From: Arachis hypogaea
Taxonomy: Eukaryota > Streptophyta > Magnoliopsida > Fabales > Fabaceae
DNA length: 64,000 nt
Assembly (NCBI RefSeq): GCF_003086295.3
Contig: NC_092054.1
Span: forward strand, 12,163,878-12,227,877
Direction of reading: 5' to 3'
The position numbers and the translations under genes were made by a program. The notes beneath the pieces are model-generated. The model was not told the origin of the DNA. It made no database searches and saw nothing but the letters and a program-made list of their open reading frames with translations. Shown piece after piece: positions 35,013 to 51,229 of this stretch (positions are counted from its first letter, which is position 1; each line of letters opens with the position of its first letter).

Positions 35013-35885
35013 CACTTCAAATCTTTGGTTTGCTATAAATAAAGCAAAATTAGAGTCATTTAAATAACCTATATTTGTATTAGAAAAAATTGACTTGTTC
35101 TAAGATATATATATGCGCTTACATTGTATTTTTTTTCCACCTTGGTTCTTGGTTATCATTTTTACTGCAAGAAAAAAGAAATACTGTCAATAGATAAAAA
35201 ATACACCCAAATACCAGTCACGTACACCCAAATACCAACCACATACACCCAAACAAAACATGCATAAAATGACACTACAAGGTCAAGCACAATTAGAACA
35301 GTACCAGTTACACTTCAATACTCTTAATATATATATACTTTTTTTGGATTACATGACATTATATGAGTTTAGAATGATATTTAAGTTCAAAATGCCACTA
35401 GAAGCACCAGTCACATTCAAAGTCCGACATATACACCCAGAAATGCACCACACAGAGTTTATATGTATACAAACCTACTATAAAAACATCCAAGCATGCA
35501 CAAAACAGAGTTTATATGTTACATCCAAAAATCATTTCACTAGAAGTACGTAAACGACTTGAAGAGTTTCATCAGAACAGTAATATGAGATCTAAACCAA
35601 GAACAGTGAAACAGAGAGAGAAATACGACGATATAATGCTTCGATTTCGAAATCAGAAACAGAAATGTGAAAAACCTAGAAGAAAAATGAAACAGTACCT
35701 TGAATAATGTTTGTTCGTTCTTTTTTGTGCTTTTTGATGGAGATTTGTATGTTTTCTTCTTGATTTCTTCTACTTTTCGTGAGGAGTTGGACGGTTTCTT
35801 CAGAGCTTTGTTTGGTTTCGAACGTGGCTTGAATCTCGAGGGATTAGGTATTGATTGAGGAAGAAGAGGAAGAGTCTTTCATAAT
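35013..35885 (-). pseudogene. Ulp1-like transposon gene, 5' part
   Basis: N-terminal continuation of the gene at 22.7-27.1 kb. One exon starts at 35,032 after TTTATAG and reads QTKDLKCATRLLSEKF across the insertion site into 27,095. Upstream exons lie at about 35,113-35,160 and 35,735-35,880. The first opens with an ATG followed by a serine run, but a frameshift and stop separate it from the downstream basic stretch PSRFKPRSKPNKALKKPS. Copies of TACACCCAAAT lie in its intron near 35,200-35,250. The gene cannot encode a full protein. Confidence 0.65.
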
Positions 35886-36030
35886 GAGCGCGCTTTAGAA
35901 AAACGAAACAGTTGAGTAACGCGCGTGATTTTTACGCTCGAGTGTGGGAAGTATGGTGCGCGTTGTTTTTGTTGGGATTGGGCCAACTTGTAGAACTTGT
36001 AAGCTAAAAAGGCTTGTATGTGTAGCACGC
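35886..36030. other. Probable right terminus of the FAR1/Ulp1 Mutator-like element
   Basis: Upstream of the Ulp1-like first exon the sequence is CpG-richer and ends GGCTTGTATGTGTAGCA at about 36,010-36,027. The same terminal motif closes the MITE at 48,710, so I infer it to be the transposon end. A matching left end was not found. Confidence 0.4.
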
Positions 36031-36442
36031 CTGATAATAATAATAACCATGACAGTATTAATAATAACAAAAATAATTTATATTAATTTGAGGTGATATT
36101 AACCATAATAATAAAATAATACAACAAATATAATTTGAGTATGTGAGAGAATACCGTCTCATTTTTTCATATCATCTAGCATTTGCCTTACTTGCGTCAC
36201 CTTTATTTGTCTATAATGGTATTCTTGTCTCCAATAATTTCAGTTGAAAGTTTAAAAACACTATTCTAATACCAAATTATAATTCTACATTCCCGCTAGT
36301 GGAAAAACAGCAGTTGGAATAACATGTCCGGGATAAGTGCTAACCAATAACCATGGCATTCTTTCCAACAGACAATAATATCATACAAGTGGGTTATCCA
36401 TATCTTTAGTGTCATAGCAGGAAACTCAACATAAAGACCTGT

Positions 36443-36546
36443 AAAAATATGTTAAACACCCTGACCCCAAGTCCCAACTATAATTATTAATTACAAAAAT
36501 ATGTTAAACACCCTGACCCCAAGTCCCAACTATAATTATTAATTAC
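36443..36546. repeat. 52-bp tandem duplication
   Basis: Two perfect consecutive copies of a unit beginning AAAAATATGTTAAACACC. Confidence 0.9.
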
Positions 36547-36879
36547 AAATATAATTAAAAAATAAAATATTTTTAATGTTTTAAATTTAATGATTTTACA
36601 TTAAATAGATTTTTTTTCATAAATGGACGAACTTTTTATAAAAATAGAAAAATTAGTAATTAAATTTTGCTTCAATTTTTTACATACATCTTAAATACTT
36701 ATCTAAACATTTCCATAAAAATTCAAATCAAATATACAAATATTTTGTCAAATATAAAACTCGTTACTACTTTTTAAAAAATAATTATTTTTATCACACT
36801 TAAATCTTTCCCTTGTCAGTCATATCTTTTGAAGTAAGTGCTATGAACTTTCAAATATCATTTTGCTAATTTACCGTTT

Positions 36880-37065
36880 TAGTTTTTTTTTTTTTTTACG
36901 GTATGCTCAACCCAGCAGATTAAAGACTAATCCATTGCGATTCAGAGCTTCATTTAAAAGTTTGTCGTTGACCAATGAGTTATTATATACACAAGACGAA
37001 ATTCGAACCCTCGACACTTGTTTAAACGGACTAGAAAATTAACCACTAAATCAATCAAACTTGGT
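36880..37065 (-). mobile_element. tRNA-derived SINE-like element
   Basis: On the minus strand it has TTTAGTGGTTAATT (A-box-like), then GGGTTCGAATTTC (B-box-like), and ends in a 17-base A run, visible as T17 on the plus strand near 36,880-36,896. This is the layout of a tRNA-derived SINE. Target duplications were not evident. Confidence 0.55.
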
Positions 37066-38499
37066 TATAAAATAAACCATTCAAAGCACAACCCAAATCT
37101 AAGTCCAAAATGACATTGAATAAAAATAACACGTTACAAACCCAAAGCCACCAAAATATATTTTGAACATGGACGAGACGGAATCTTGCATACCCCTACC
37201 TTCTATACCATTTTTAATATTTTATATTAAAAAAGAACAGTTTTGTACTATTTAAACAAATTTGATTAGCTTAAAACAACTGTTGAGCCAATGTACTCAA
37301 CAAATCACTCTTAACTCTTAAGATAATTTATACACAAACAATTATACACAAACAATTTTACTGAAATAAGTTCTAATACTTTGGCTTTCTTAAACAAGCT
37401 ATGATACTAGTTTTCAAGCCAGCAAACGTTCCCCACTCTTACACAGTTACACCTAAATTTACATTCCCACAATAAACAGCTACAATGACAATAGATCACT
37501 TTATTCCTTAAAGGAAACCCTCCATCATGGTTAAAATATCAAAAAAAATTTCCCAACAAAGCCATGTAAGATATCTAGCAAAGAAGAAAGACGTTTTCAT
37601 TGACTTGGCTAACTTTGGAAGGCTTCAAAGCACCAATTATTATTATAGTATTAGTAGGTAGTCTGGTAGAATCATTATTTCATAATTAGAGAACTCAATC
37701 AATTCAGTTTAACATATCAAAATAACAAGCAAATTCTTAAAACCACTTAGAAAATTTCACACCAATATTGGTAATAATCGTTAAAAAAAGAGAAAACAAA
37801 AAGGAAACAAAAGACATGTATTTGCATCTCCTTAAATAAACAGAAGCAATAAAAGCAAAAACCAGATGACCTGCAGAAGAACCAATAGTCATAAGCCCTT
37901 CCTAACTAACTCCTGTTTTATGAAACAATCTGAATCATCTCATTCCCTCAATTGATCTAAATCTACCATCAGGTTACTCGTGTCGCTTCAAGTTTAATCT
38001 CTCCTGTACGTTAACACCATGTAGAAAAAATTCCATGAGCAACAGGAACGAAGAAAAATTTCCATCTCACTCATACTGGATATCAGACCATGTTAACCTA
38101 AGGTTAATCCAACAATACACATCTAGCTTGGTCGAATCCTACCTTGCATAGGCATGAGTACAATACATAGGGTACAGAACAAGAAAATTTTGCAAAAAAA
38201 TAGGATATGTGTATAGAATATTATATTTAATAAAACTAAATCAAGTTTTTCAACTGCAAGATTTGACGTTTAGACTTTTAACTAATAAATACCAACAATT
38301 ACCTACTCGTAAATATTCATGATTTGGAAATAAATGGAACATGTTTCAACAAAAACCGGAAGATATCTAGGAAATGATCGTAGATATGTTCTAACTAGAG
38401 AATATATAGAGATAAAATAACAAAAACTAACTTGCAAAAACGAAAATGAATAAAGGAAACCATGGTGTTATTAGTTAAACAGACCTCAGAACTAAGTTC

Positions 38500-43947
<5,448 letters not shown>

Positions 43948-44128
43948 TTATGATTCTCTCTCACACACACACACACTCTGTTTTCTTCAATCAGCTGAGT
44001 TCTGCGCCAAACTAACAAGATAGGAAAAGAAGTGTTTAAGTCCATTGTCTTATCTTTGAAGTCACTTTTCAAGTTATATACTAGTGCACTACTAATTGGT
44101 AGCAAAAGTAGTTCTTAAAAAAAAAATA

Positions 44129-45242
44129 AGAGTAATACTCCAAGTAGGTCTCCAAAGAATTTATGGTAGGACAGATTTGTATCTAACAAAATTTAACTAA
44201 AATTGTGATCCTGACGTTTTTAGTTATACACCAAATACGTCCCTATGTTAGTTTGACCTGGTCAAAATGTCCTACGTGGAGGTTAACAAACTGACATGTT
44301 AAGTTAACTGCCACGTGTCACCTCCAGGACAATTTGGTCTTCATCCAAGTTGGATAAAACGACGTCGTATTGGATCATGAGGCGAATGGCATCGTTTTGT
44401 GGAGGACAAATTCGTCCCCACCATGGAAGGCAGCGTTGCAAAACGGCGACATTTTAAATGGGGGACCTATCTGCTTGTTCGAGGGACCTATCTGCCCAAT
44501 GATTATGCTTCTATAGGGACCTATTTATCTGATAACCTGATGTTTGGGGACATATCTGATCTATAATTGGTGACATTACCTTCAAATAGGTCCCTATAGG
44601 TCAGATAGGTCCTATAGGTCCAGTAGTAAAATTTTACTATTATAATTATCTATACTCAATTTGATCAAACCAAAGATTCTCAGATACTTCAACAATGTAT
44701 CCAAGATGCATAAATAACAATGAAACAATCTTTTATGCTTTGGTGCAATGCGGTCCCGCTCCTAAGATTTAGTCTTCCTCTCCTTTTGTGAATGCTATAG
44801 TAAAAACAATGAATAGGTCAGATAGGTCCCCAAACATTAGGTTATCAGACAAATAGGTCCCTATAGAAGCATAATCATCGAACAGATAGGTCCTATCGAA
44901 CAGGCAGATAGGTCCCCTATTTAAAACATTGCTGTTTCGCAACTCTGCCTTCCATGGTGGGGACGAATTTGTCCTCCACGACGTTCGCCTCATGATCCAA
45001 TACGACGTCGTTTTGTCCAGCTTGGATGGGGACCAAATTGTCCTAGAGGTGACACGTGACAGTTAACCTGACACGTCAGCCCGTTAATCTCCACGTAGGA
45101 TGTCCTGACTGGGTCAAACTGCCATGGGGACGTATCTGGTGTATAATTAAAAACGCCAGAGTCAAAATTTTAGTTAAATTTTGTTGGGACAAATCTATCC
45201 GACCGCTGAATTTTTTGGGGACCTATTTGGGGTATTACTCTT
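44129..45242. mobile_element. Long-inverted-repeat foldback element
   Basis: The left arm (44129 to about 44,600) and right arm (about 44,800-45,242) are inverted copies over more than 400 bases. They share AGAGTAATAC at the outer ends, AAAACGACGTCGTATTGGATC, and CCACCATGGAAGGCAG. A ~200-bp unpaired spacer separates them. No coding frame is supported and no clear target duplication was seen. The length and form resemble Mutator-like foldback elements. It sits about 185 bp upstream of the synthetase start codon. Confidence 0.8.
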
Positions 45243-46064
45243 TTATACACAAATTAATTTTTATTATTTTTTTCATTAGATATCAGTCTTAGTCTATTTT
45301 TCGGTATAACTCATCAATGAAAATTATTGACTTGACACGTTAACTTGTACATGTGGCTGTTAAATGTCCACATGTGCGAGAATGACAAAATAGTTCCTAA
45401 ACTTGTTAATAAAAACATCGCCATATTCAAAATAGAGTGGAACGCTGTGTTTCATTTTTACATATTTCCCTTTATATATCTTCATCCTCTCAAAAAGATA
45501 TCAAATCTCATCATTCACTCTCCATTTTACATAGAAACCTTATGCCCATGTAATCTCATCTCCCACATCACCGTCAACGTTAGAATTCTGTTCATCATCA
45601 TCACGGCCGTCAATTATTTCCGTTGTCTTTGAATCGCACAAAGCACTACAATAAATACCACGATAGCAACGAGATTTTTATTGAATAATCACATTATAGC
45701 AGGTGAGTACATAATTTTCATTAGACTAATTTATAGAATAAAATGATACATTACTTTATTAATTCATTATTTTTGTTGAATGGTTAGGGTTTAGTGATGG
45801 TAAAAACTTGAGAGATATAAATTTTTAGAGTTCAATGAGAGGGCTGGATTTGGTAAAATTTATTTTAAATTGGGATAGAATTTTCAACTATTGAAACGTT
45901 CAAGAATATTTTGAAGAACCATGTCATCATATATAAAGGGAGAAAAATAAGATACATAAAAAATGACCAAAAAGAAGAGTTAGGTGTGACTGTGAACTTA
46001 TATTGTGAGGATTAAGAAACAAAAAATATCAAAGAATACAAAAAAAAAAAAAAAAAAAGGAAAT

Positions 46065-46196
46065 ATGGAGGATGCAAATGGGAAGGATAAAAATGAACTG
46101 AACGAGACTGAGGAAAATGTGAATGTGGAAAACAAAACTACTGAAGAAGGTGATGCTAGTGAAGATGTTAATGGAGATACACAAACTAATAAATAA
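46065..46196 (+). CDS. Small acidic open frame, unrecognised
   Basis: An ATG after an A18 tract opens a 43-residue frame rich in Glu, Asp and Asn (start MEDANGKDKNELNE) ending in TAA. It lies inside the presumed TIR element. I recognise no family, and it may be the tail of a decayed transposon protein. Low confidence that it is expressed. Confidence 0.2.
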   Translation: MEDANGKDKNELNETEENVNVENKTTEEGDASEDVNGDTQTNK

Positions 46197-46319
46197 AGAT
46201 GTTCTAAAATATATACTCTACAATGGTTTATTTATTAGTATTGGAAGAGTAATGTTAGGTAGTCAAAATATTATAGACAATAAATAAAAATACATGATCA
46301 ATAATATTTGCATTAATAA

Positions 46320-47070
46320 GAGCACCTCTAATGGTGAGTTCACAACTTGCCATTTGGCAAGTTATTATAAAAAAAATAATAATATAAAATCTGAAATAAT
46401 TAAATAATTAAATAATAATTAAATTAGTAATAATTATAATAAAAATTATATTTTTATTTAATTAATAATTTATATTAATTATTTAAATAATAATTAATTA
46501 AATAATTAATTAGATTAAATAATTAAGTTTTTATTTAATTAATTATTTATATTATAATTAATATTGAATATTATTTATATTATTATATTAAATTATAATT
46601 AATTAAATTTACTTACATTAAAAAATAAATTTAATTTTTATACCTTATAAAATAATTTTTAGTTGAGTTGGTTATTTTTATTTTTAAAATTTAAAATGCT
46701 AATGATATTATTAAAATTAGCAGTTGTAAACACAAAACTATAAATTAGTATAATCTCGAATTATATATTGTGTATTATTATTATATATGAATTTATTTAA
46801 TATTAATATCTTTTAATAATGAATTATTTTTAAATTTATAAATTTAAATAATATTATTGAAAAAAATTAATTATATTAATTTTAAGTATTTTAATTAATT
46901 AATTAAGTGGGACCACAATAGGGACTAAAGTTAGTTCCTCCTAATGGAGAAGAGAGAGATGCTTTGAGTTCCTATTTATTGTTTATGACGCAAAAGCTGA
47001 TGTGGAGTTACTTTTTATGACAGGTGGGCCATAAACAGGAACTGGGATGAGTTCCCTACTGGAGATGGTC
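46320..47070. mobile_element. PIF/Harbinger-type MITE with TAA duplication
   Basis: The ends GAGCACCTCTAATGGTGAG and, inverted, GACCATCTCCAGTAGGGAA are partly matching terminal repeats. TAA flanks both sides (46317-46319 and 47071-47073), the target duplication type of PIF/Harbinger Tourist-like elements. The 751-bp interior is very AT-rich and non-coding. Confidence 0.7.
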
Positions 47071-47073
47071 TAA

Positions 47074-48150
47074 CTATCTTTCTATAACTATCTTTTCTCA
47101 TTTAATTACACTAAAAGTTAATTCTAAGTTTAATGTGAATTAAATCTCAAAAAAATACTCTTTCATTATTATTACATTCATAATTCTACAATTTTTTTCA
47201 AATAAAAATTTTAAATTTTTATATTTTTAATCCTAAAAAAATCTCAAATCACATTAAAATATTTTATAAAAAATAAAAACATCTCATATTTGATTAGTCT
47301 CTATTTATTAAAAACGTCTAAAATTATTAGTTTTTAACCTACAAAATAAAATAATAAATAATAAATTAACACCAATTCATTAATAATAAATATTATATGT
47401 TTAAAATTATAGATGTTATTATACATATAAAATTATGGATGTTAAATTAAAAAATTTTAACAATTTTTAGTCTTCTACTATACAACTCATATTTTATATA
47501 TAGACTATTAGAAAATAAAAAATAGAAAATAAAATATAAACAAAAATTTAAAAATAAATTTTTAAAAATAATTATTAACTCATTATATTAAAATCAATAA
47601 ATAAGCATATATATGAATATTAAATAAAAAATATTAAAATAATTAAAATTATGACTCAGTGCACATATGAGATAATAATTTGAAAAATATAATAAGACAC
47701 ATAGTTTAAAATTTGGTAATATTAATTGTAAAAATTTATTAATCATGGACATCATATCTATAAAATTATGAATATTATGAGTATGAAATTATTGATATTA
47801 TTAATATGAAATTATGGATGTTATGTGTATGAACTTATGGATGTTATAAGTAAATTTGTCAATTAAATAAATTAATTTAAGTATTTAATATTTTTTTAAA
47901 TCTAATTATGATAAATTTTGAAAACATTTGTGTTAAAAAACTAGAATAAATTATTATTCCACTTTAAAAAATATGAAACAAATATTACGTAAGTGAGACA
48001 ATAAATTAGTGATTACAAAAGAAATAAATTAATACAATTAAAATTTAAATTATTCTAACCTCTAATATTATGCAGGTGCAGTGAAACAATAAAGAAACAA
48101 TAAATTAGTGGTTACAAAGAAAAATCAATTAACATTAGTAATATTAAAAT
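47074..48150. other. AT-rich intergenic DNA
   Basis: Extremely AT-rich; short near-repeats of TTATGGATGTTAT occur at 47,400-47,850. No gene supported. Confidence 0.6.
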
Positions 48151-48151
48151 G

Positions 48152-48437
48152 CTTGTATGTGGAGAATTTCTCTTATTTTTAATGCAAAAAAATTTGAGAA
48201 CCAAAATAATTCAGTCATAACTAGCCAAAAATTTTTTAATTTGACTTCATTTATATAACTTCTTTACATTTTGATTTTTTATCTTACTCTTTTGTTACTT
48301 AACTTATCACATTATATCCCTAACTATTAAGTTGTAACATCAATAAGACTTTTTATAATTTGATTTTCATATATACTATCACATTAAAGACTAATCATAA
48401 TAATATATTTTGAATAGAGAAATTCTCCACATACAAG
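48152..48437. mobile_element. MITE with CTTGTATGTGGAG ends
   Basis: The terminal inverted repeat pair CTTGTATGTGGAGAATTTCT and AGAAATTCTCCACATACAAG encloses about 245 AT-rich bases without a coding frame. Confidence 0.6.
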
Positions 48438-48710
48438 TGTTTTTTTATATAAGTCTTTACAAGTCATTTATATTAACGCGCTTCGAACCGTATTGCACGT
48501 TTTTACTGCACCTTCTTCTTCTTCTTGCTGCACGTTCTTCTTCCTCTTCCTCTTCTTCTTCTTCTTTTCTTTCGTTTCTTGCATTCTCTTTCTCCTTCTT
48601 CATTTACGTGCTTTTCTCTCTGCTTTCTTCGTTATTCTCGATTTCCATAGTTTTTTGACATCAAACTCTCTCTAAAATTATTATTCTTATAAGACTTGTA
48701 TGTGTAGCAG
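48426..48710. mobile_element. MITE related to the Ulp1-bearing Mutator-like element
   Basis: The left end CTCCACATACAAGTG overlaps the preceding MITE; the right end is GACTTGTATGTGTAGCAG. The right terminus matches that of the Ulp1-like element near 36,010-36,027, and both have a CGCGC-containing subterminal patch. A CTT-rich pyrimidine tract fills 48,505-48,610. Probably a deletion derivative; open frames here are low-complexity artefacts. Confidence 0.5.
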
Positions 48711-48997
48711 CCCTCTAAAAATAATAGTGTGTTATGTTGTTCCATTTATTTGTGACTATCTTTATAATTTGTATCAACTTCACTTGTAAATAGCATTAGG
48801 TGAGAAATCATTAGGTGCTTACGCTTTGATTAATAATGCAATGAAAATTTTTTTAATAAGCATACATATTACAAAAACTTGCTTTAACTTACTACCATTT
48901 AATCCAAAAAATCATTACAAATATTTTTGCAACTTCATCGAAATAGCATTCAAATATTAAACTAAAAGCAAGCTTACACATACATCCAACTTTAAAT

Positions 48998-49660
48998 CTC
49001 TTACAAGGTAATAATAACTCCTGTCATGGCCAAAACTAACAATGCTAAAGCCATAAAAATAGATACTACATTAAAATCTCTACTCTTGGAATTAATCTTT
49101 AGAATCACATCTTGATGAATCTCTAACATATTAATTTTACTCTGTAATTCTATTAGTTTTTATCCCAAACTAGCATCTTCAGTGTCACAAATGGGTGGCA
49201 CATTTGCAACCAATTTCGCACTAGACATGACCTCCACAACATCATCATTAAAGCGGATATAAAAAATCTAGCCAGCTTATGCAAAATTTTTTTTGCCTAT
49301 TTCACAAACATTATTATTCAACACAAATTTTTTTATTTTAACTAATTAGAATGTCAATAATTGTTTACCTTATATAGTGGGAATCTAAAAAATAATCTGC
49401 TCGAATTTTCATGAGTTTTTGAAATAAAAATTATTGCATACAAACTGCATAAGTATTTTGAGTGTTGTTCCTTCCTGATTTCAACGTTTTTCAGGCTTCT
49501 CACATCACCATTGTACGAGATCACTACCACTGGAGAAACTGTGTTTCTCTCCACGGCAATTTGAAAAAGACGAACTTCCTCTACTTGGCATCATCGAAAC
49601 TGAACCTGGATGTGTCGATTCCTACAAATGAAGAACTAGGGTTTTATGAGACCTTCAATG
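48998..49660 (-). pseudogene. GRF-type zinc-finger protein relic
   Basis: Minus-strand exon pieces resemble the short transposon-associated proteins with an N-terminal GRF zinc finger and a C-terminal hydrophobic helix. An ATG with a Ser-rich start lies at about 49,590. A piece ending SSRLFFRFPLYK precedes a GTAAAC donor near 49,370. The 3' part reads DVVEVMSSAKLVANVPPICD, a coiled-coil-like stretch, and a hydrophobic segment (FMALALLVLAMTGVIITL) ending near 48,998. Several stops and lost cysteines show it is non-functional. Family assignment is moderate. Confidence 0.45.
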
Positions 49661-49940
49661 ATGAAGAACGAGAAAGGAGAAGTATTTTGGATACGGCGAC
49701 GTTTTTATTAACAAGCCCAGGGACTGTTTTGTCCTACTCGCACACGTAGACAGTTAACGGCCACGTGCATGACTTAACGTGCCAAGTCAGCAATCTTTAT
49801 TAATGAGTCACGCCGGAAAATAGACTGGGAACTGATATGTCTGATGGAGAAAGAGATTGATCTGTGTATTAATTTTTCTTAGAGACTAAAATGTCCGCTT
49901 TTAAAATCCTTGGGGACTGAATTGGGTAATTATTCTAATA

Positions 49941-51229
49941 AATATTATATTTTTTTAGGTAAAAAAATTAATTTGTATTTTTTAAATAATTTATTTATTT
50001 GATTTGAAATATTGTGGCAATATTTAAATAAATATTTAAAAAGTATCTAAAAAATTTTGAAGTGAAATTTGATCTTTAATTTTTTTATTTTTTAAAAAAA
50101 TTTGTCATTTACAATAAAAAAAAGTTTTTAAACAAAATCACCTAGACATAAAATAATTAAATTTTTAAAATAAAAAGATTTTATTTTTTAATAATATTTA
50201 CAAAAGATTGTATCAAAATCTAATCTCTAAAGTTATTTTAGACTATATATTTAATATCTAGATTTTTTTTTGTATTTTTAGATTTTTCAGAGATTATTTG
50301 TCGTTAGCATCTTTTTGAGATTATTTTTGTCACATGTAGTTATCTTCATGTAAAATTAATAATTGATTTAACAGTTAACTGTTTAGATGATTTAATATAT
50401 TTAATTAAATTGTTATCAAACAATTTTTAACTATCAAATTCAGATAAAAATAACTAGGTACGAATCTTTTCACCTTTTAGAATTAATCATGTAATTTTAA
50501 ATTGTAGATCAAGTTAATCTTTTCATCAGTTTGACTAATTAACAATGTAAAAATTACAGAAAAATTTTAGGAAATAATATTTTTAATAAAATTAATTAAG
50601 TGATTCATTAATATTAACTCAAATATAAAAACAAATTTAAATGATTTCTAAATAGAAAGAACAAGTTGATCTTATTTGAACCACTAGTCTAAATGATTTC
50701 TAAATTTTACACTCTGTTAATTAGTCTTTCAAATATTTGAACATTAATCATATTTATTTTTTACTCAATTTTCCATACACACACCATTATTTTTTCACTC
50801 ACTCAATTACCTGTTTTGCACGTTTATAAATTATTGATGTAAAACAATATAAATGCGTTGATAAACAATTTCATATAATATTATTTATTACATGAATTTT
50901 ATTTTGTAAAATATTAGCAACGGTATATTAGTTTTATGGTAATAAAACTAAATTACATAGCAATAATTTATAATAATCCAGAGTTTATAATTATATACTT
51001 TCATTCTTCACAATAAACACTTTTTTCATACAAACTAATAAGCCGAAACTATGACAATACGCATTTGCACCTTTTCCCTTTTTTATAATATAATTACAGA
51101 AAGTTTCTCAAGGCTCCATGACATTCTTCCTAATAGCATATGATATAAAGTTCTTTTCTTAATGTGAATTCGCCAATTTGCCATAAGCCGTACGTAGCTT
51201 GTGCCTTCAATTCAGAATTAATACAATGG
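49941..51229. other. AT-rich intergenic region
   Basis: No gene or recognised repeat. The last ~200 bases probably contain the 3' UTR of the secreted-protein gene. Confidence 0.55.

Larger units (their letters stand above)
36031..38499. other. AT-rich intergenic region
   Basis: About 2.5 kb upstream of the glutamyl-tRNA synthetase 3' end. Holds a 52-bp tandem duplication (36,443-36,546) and a SINE-like sequence (36,880-37,065). The last ~700 bases probably include the 3' UTR of the synthetase gene. No other gene seen. Confidence 0.6.
45279..49940. mobile_element. Degenerate TIR element carrying a GRF zinc-finger relic
   Basis: A left arm at about 45,279-45,440 is an inverted copy of about 49,684-49,850 (shared TTGTTAATAAAAAC, CACATGTGCGAG versus CACACGTAGACA). 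The right side extends a further ~90 bases to AATTGGGTAATTATTCT; the left outer part is missing next to the 44.1 kb foldback. The interior includes several younger MITEs and the relic gene at 49.0-49.7 kb. The assignment as one element is inferred from the arms. Confidence 0.5.

Noticed and set aside
48410..48675. Plus-strand frames rich in Ser or Phe
   Set aside because: Low-complexity translation of a CTT-rich tract inside a MITE.
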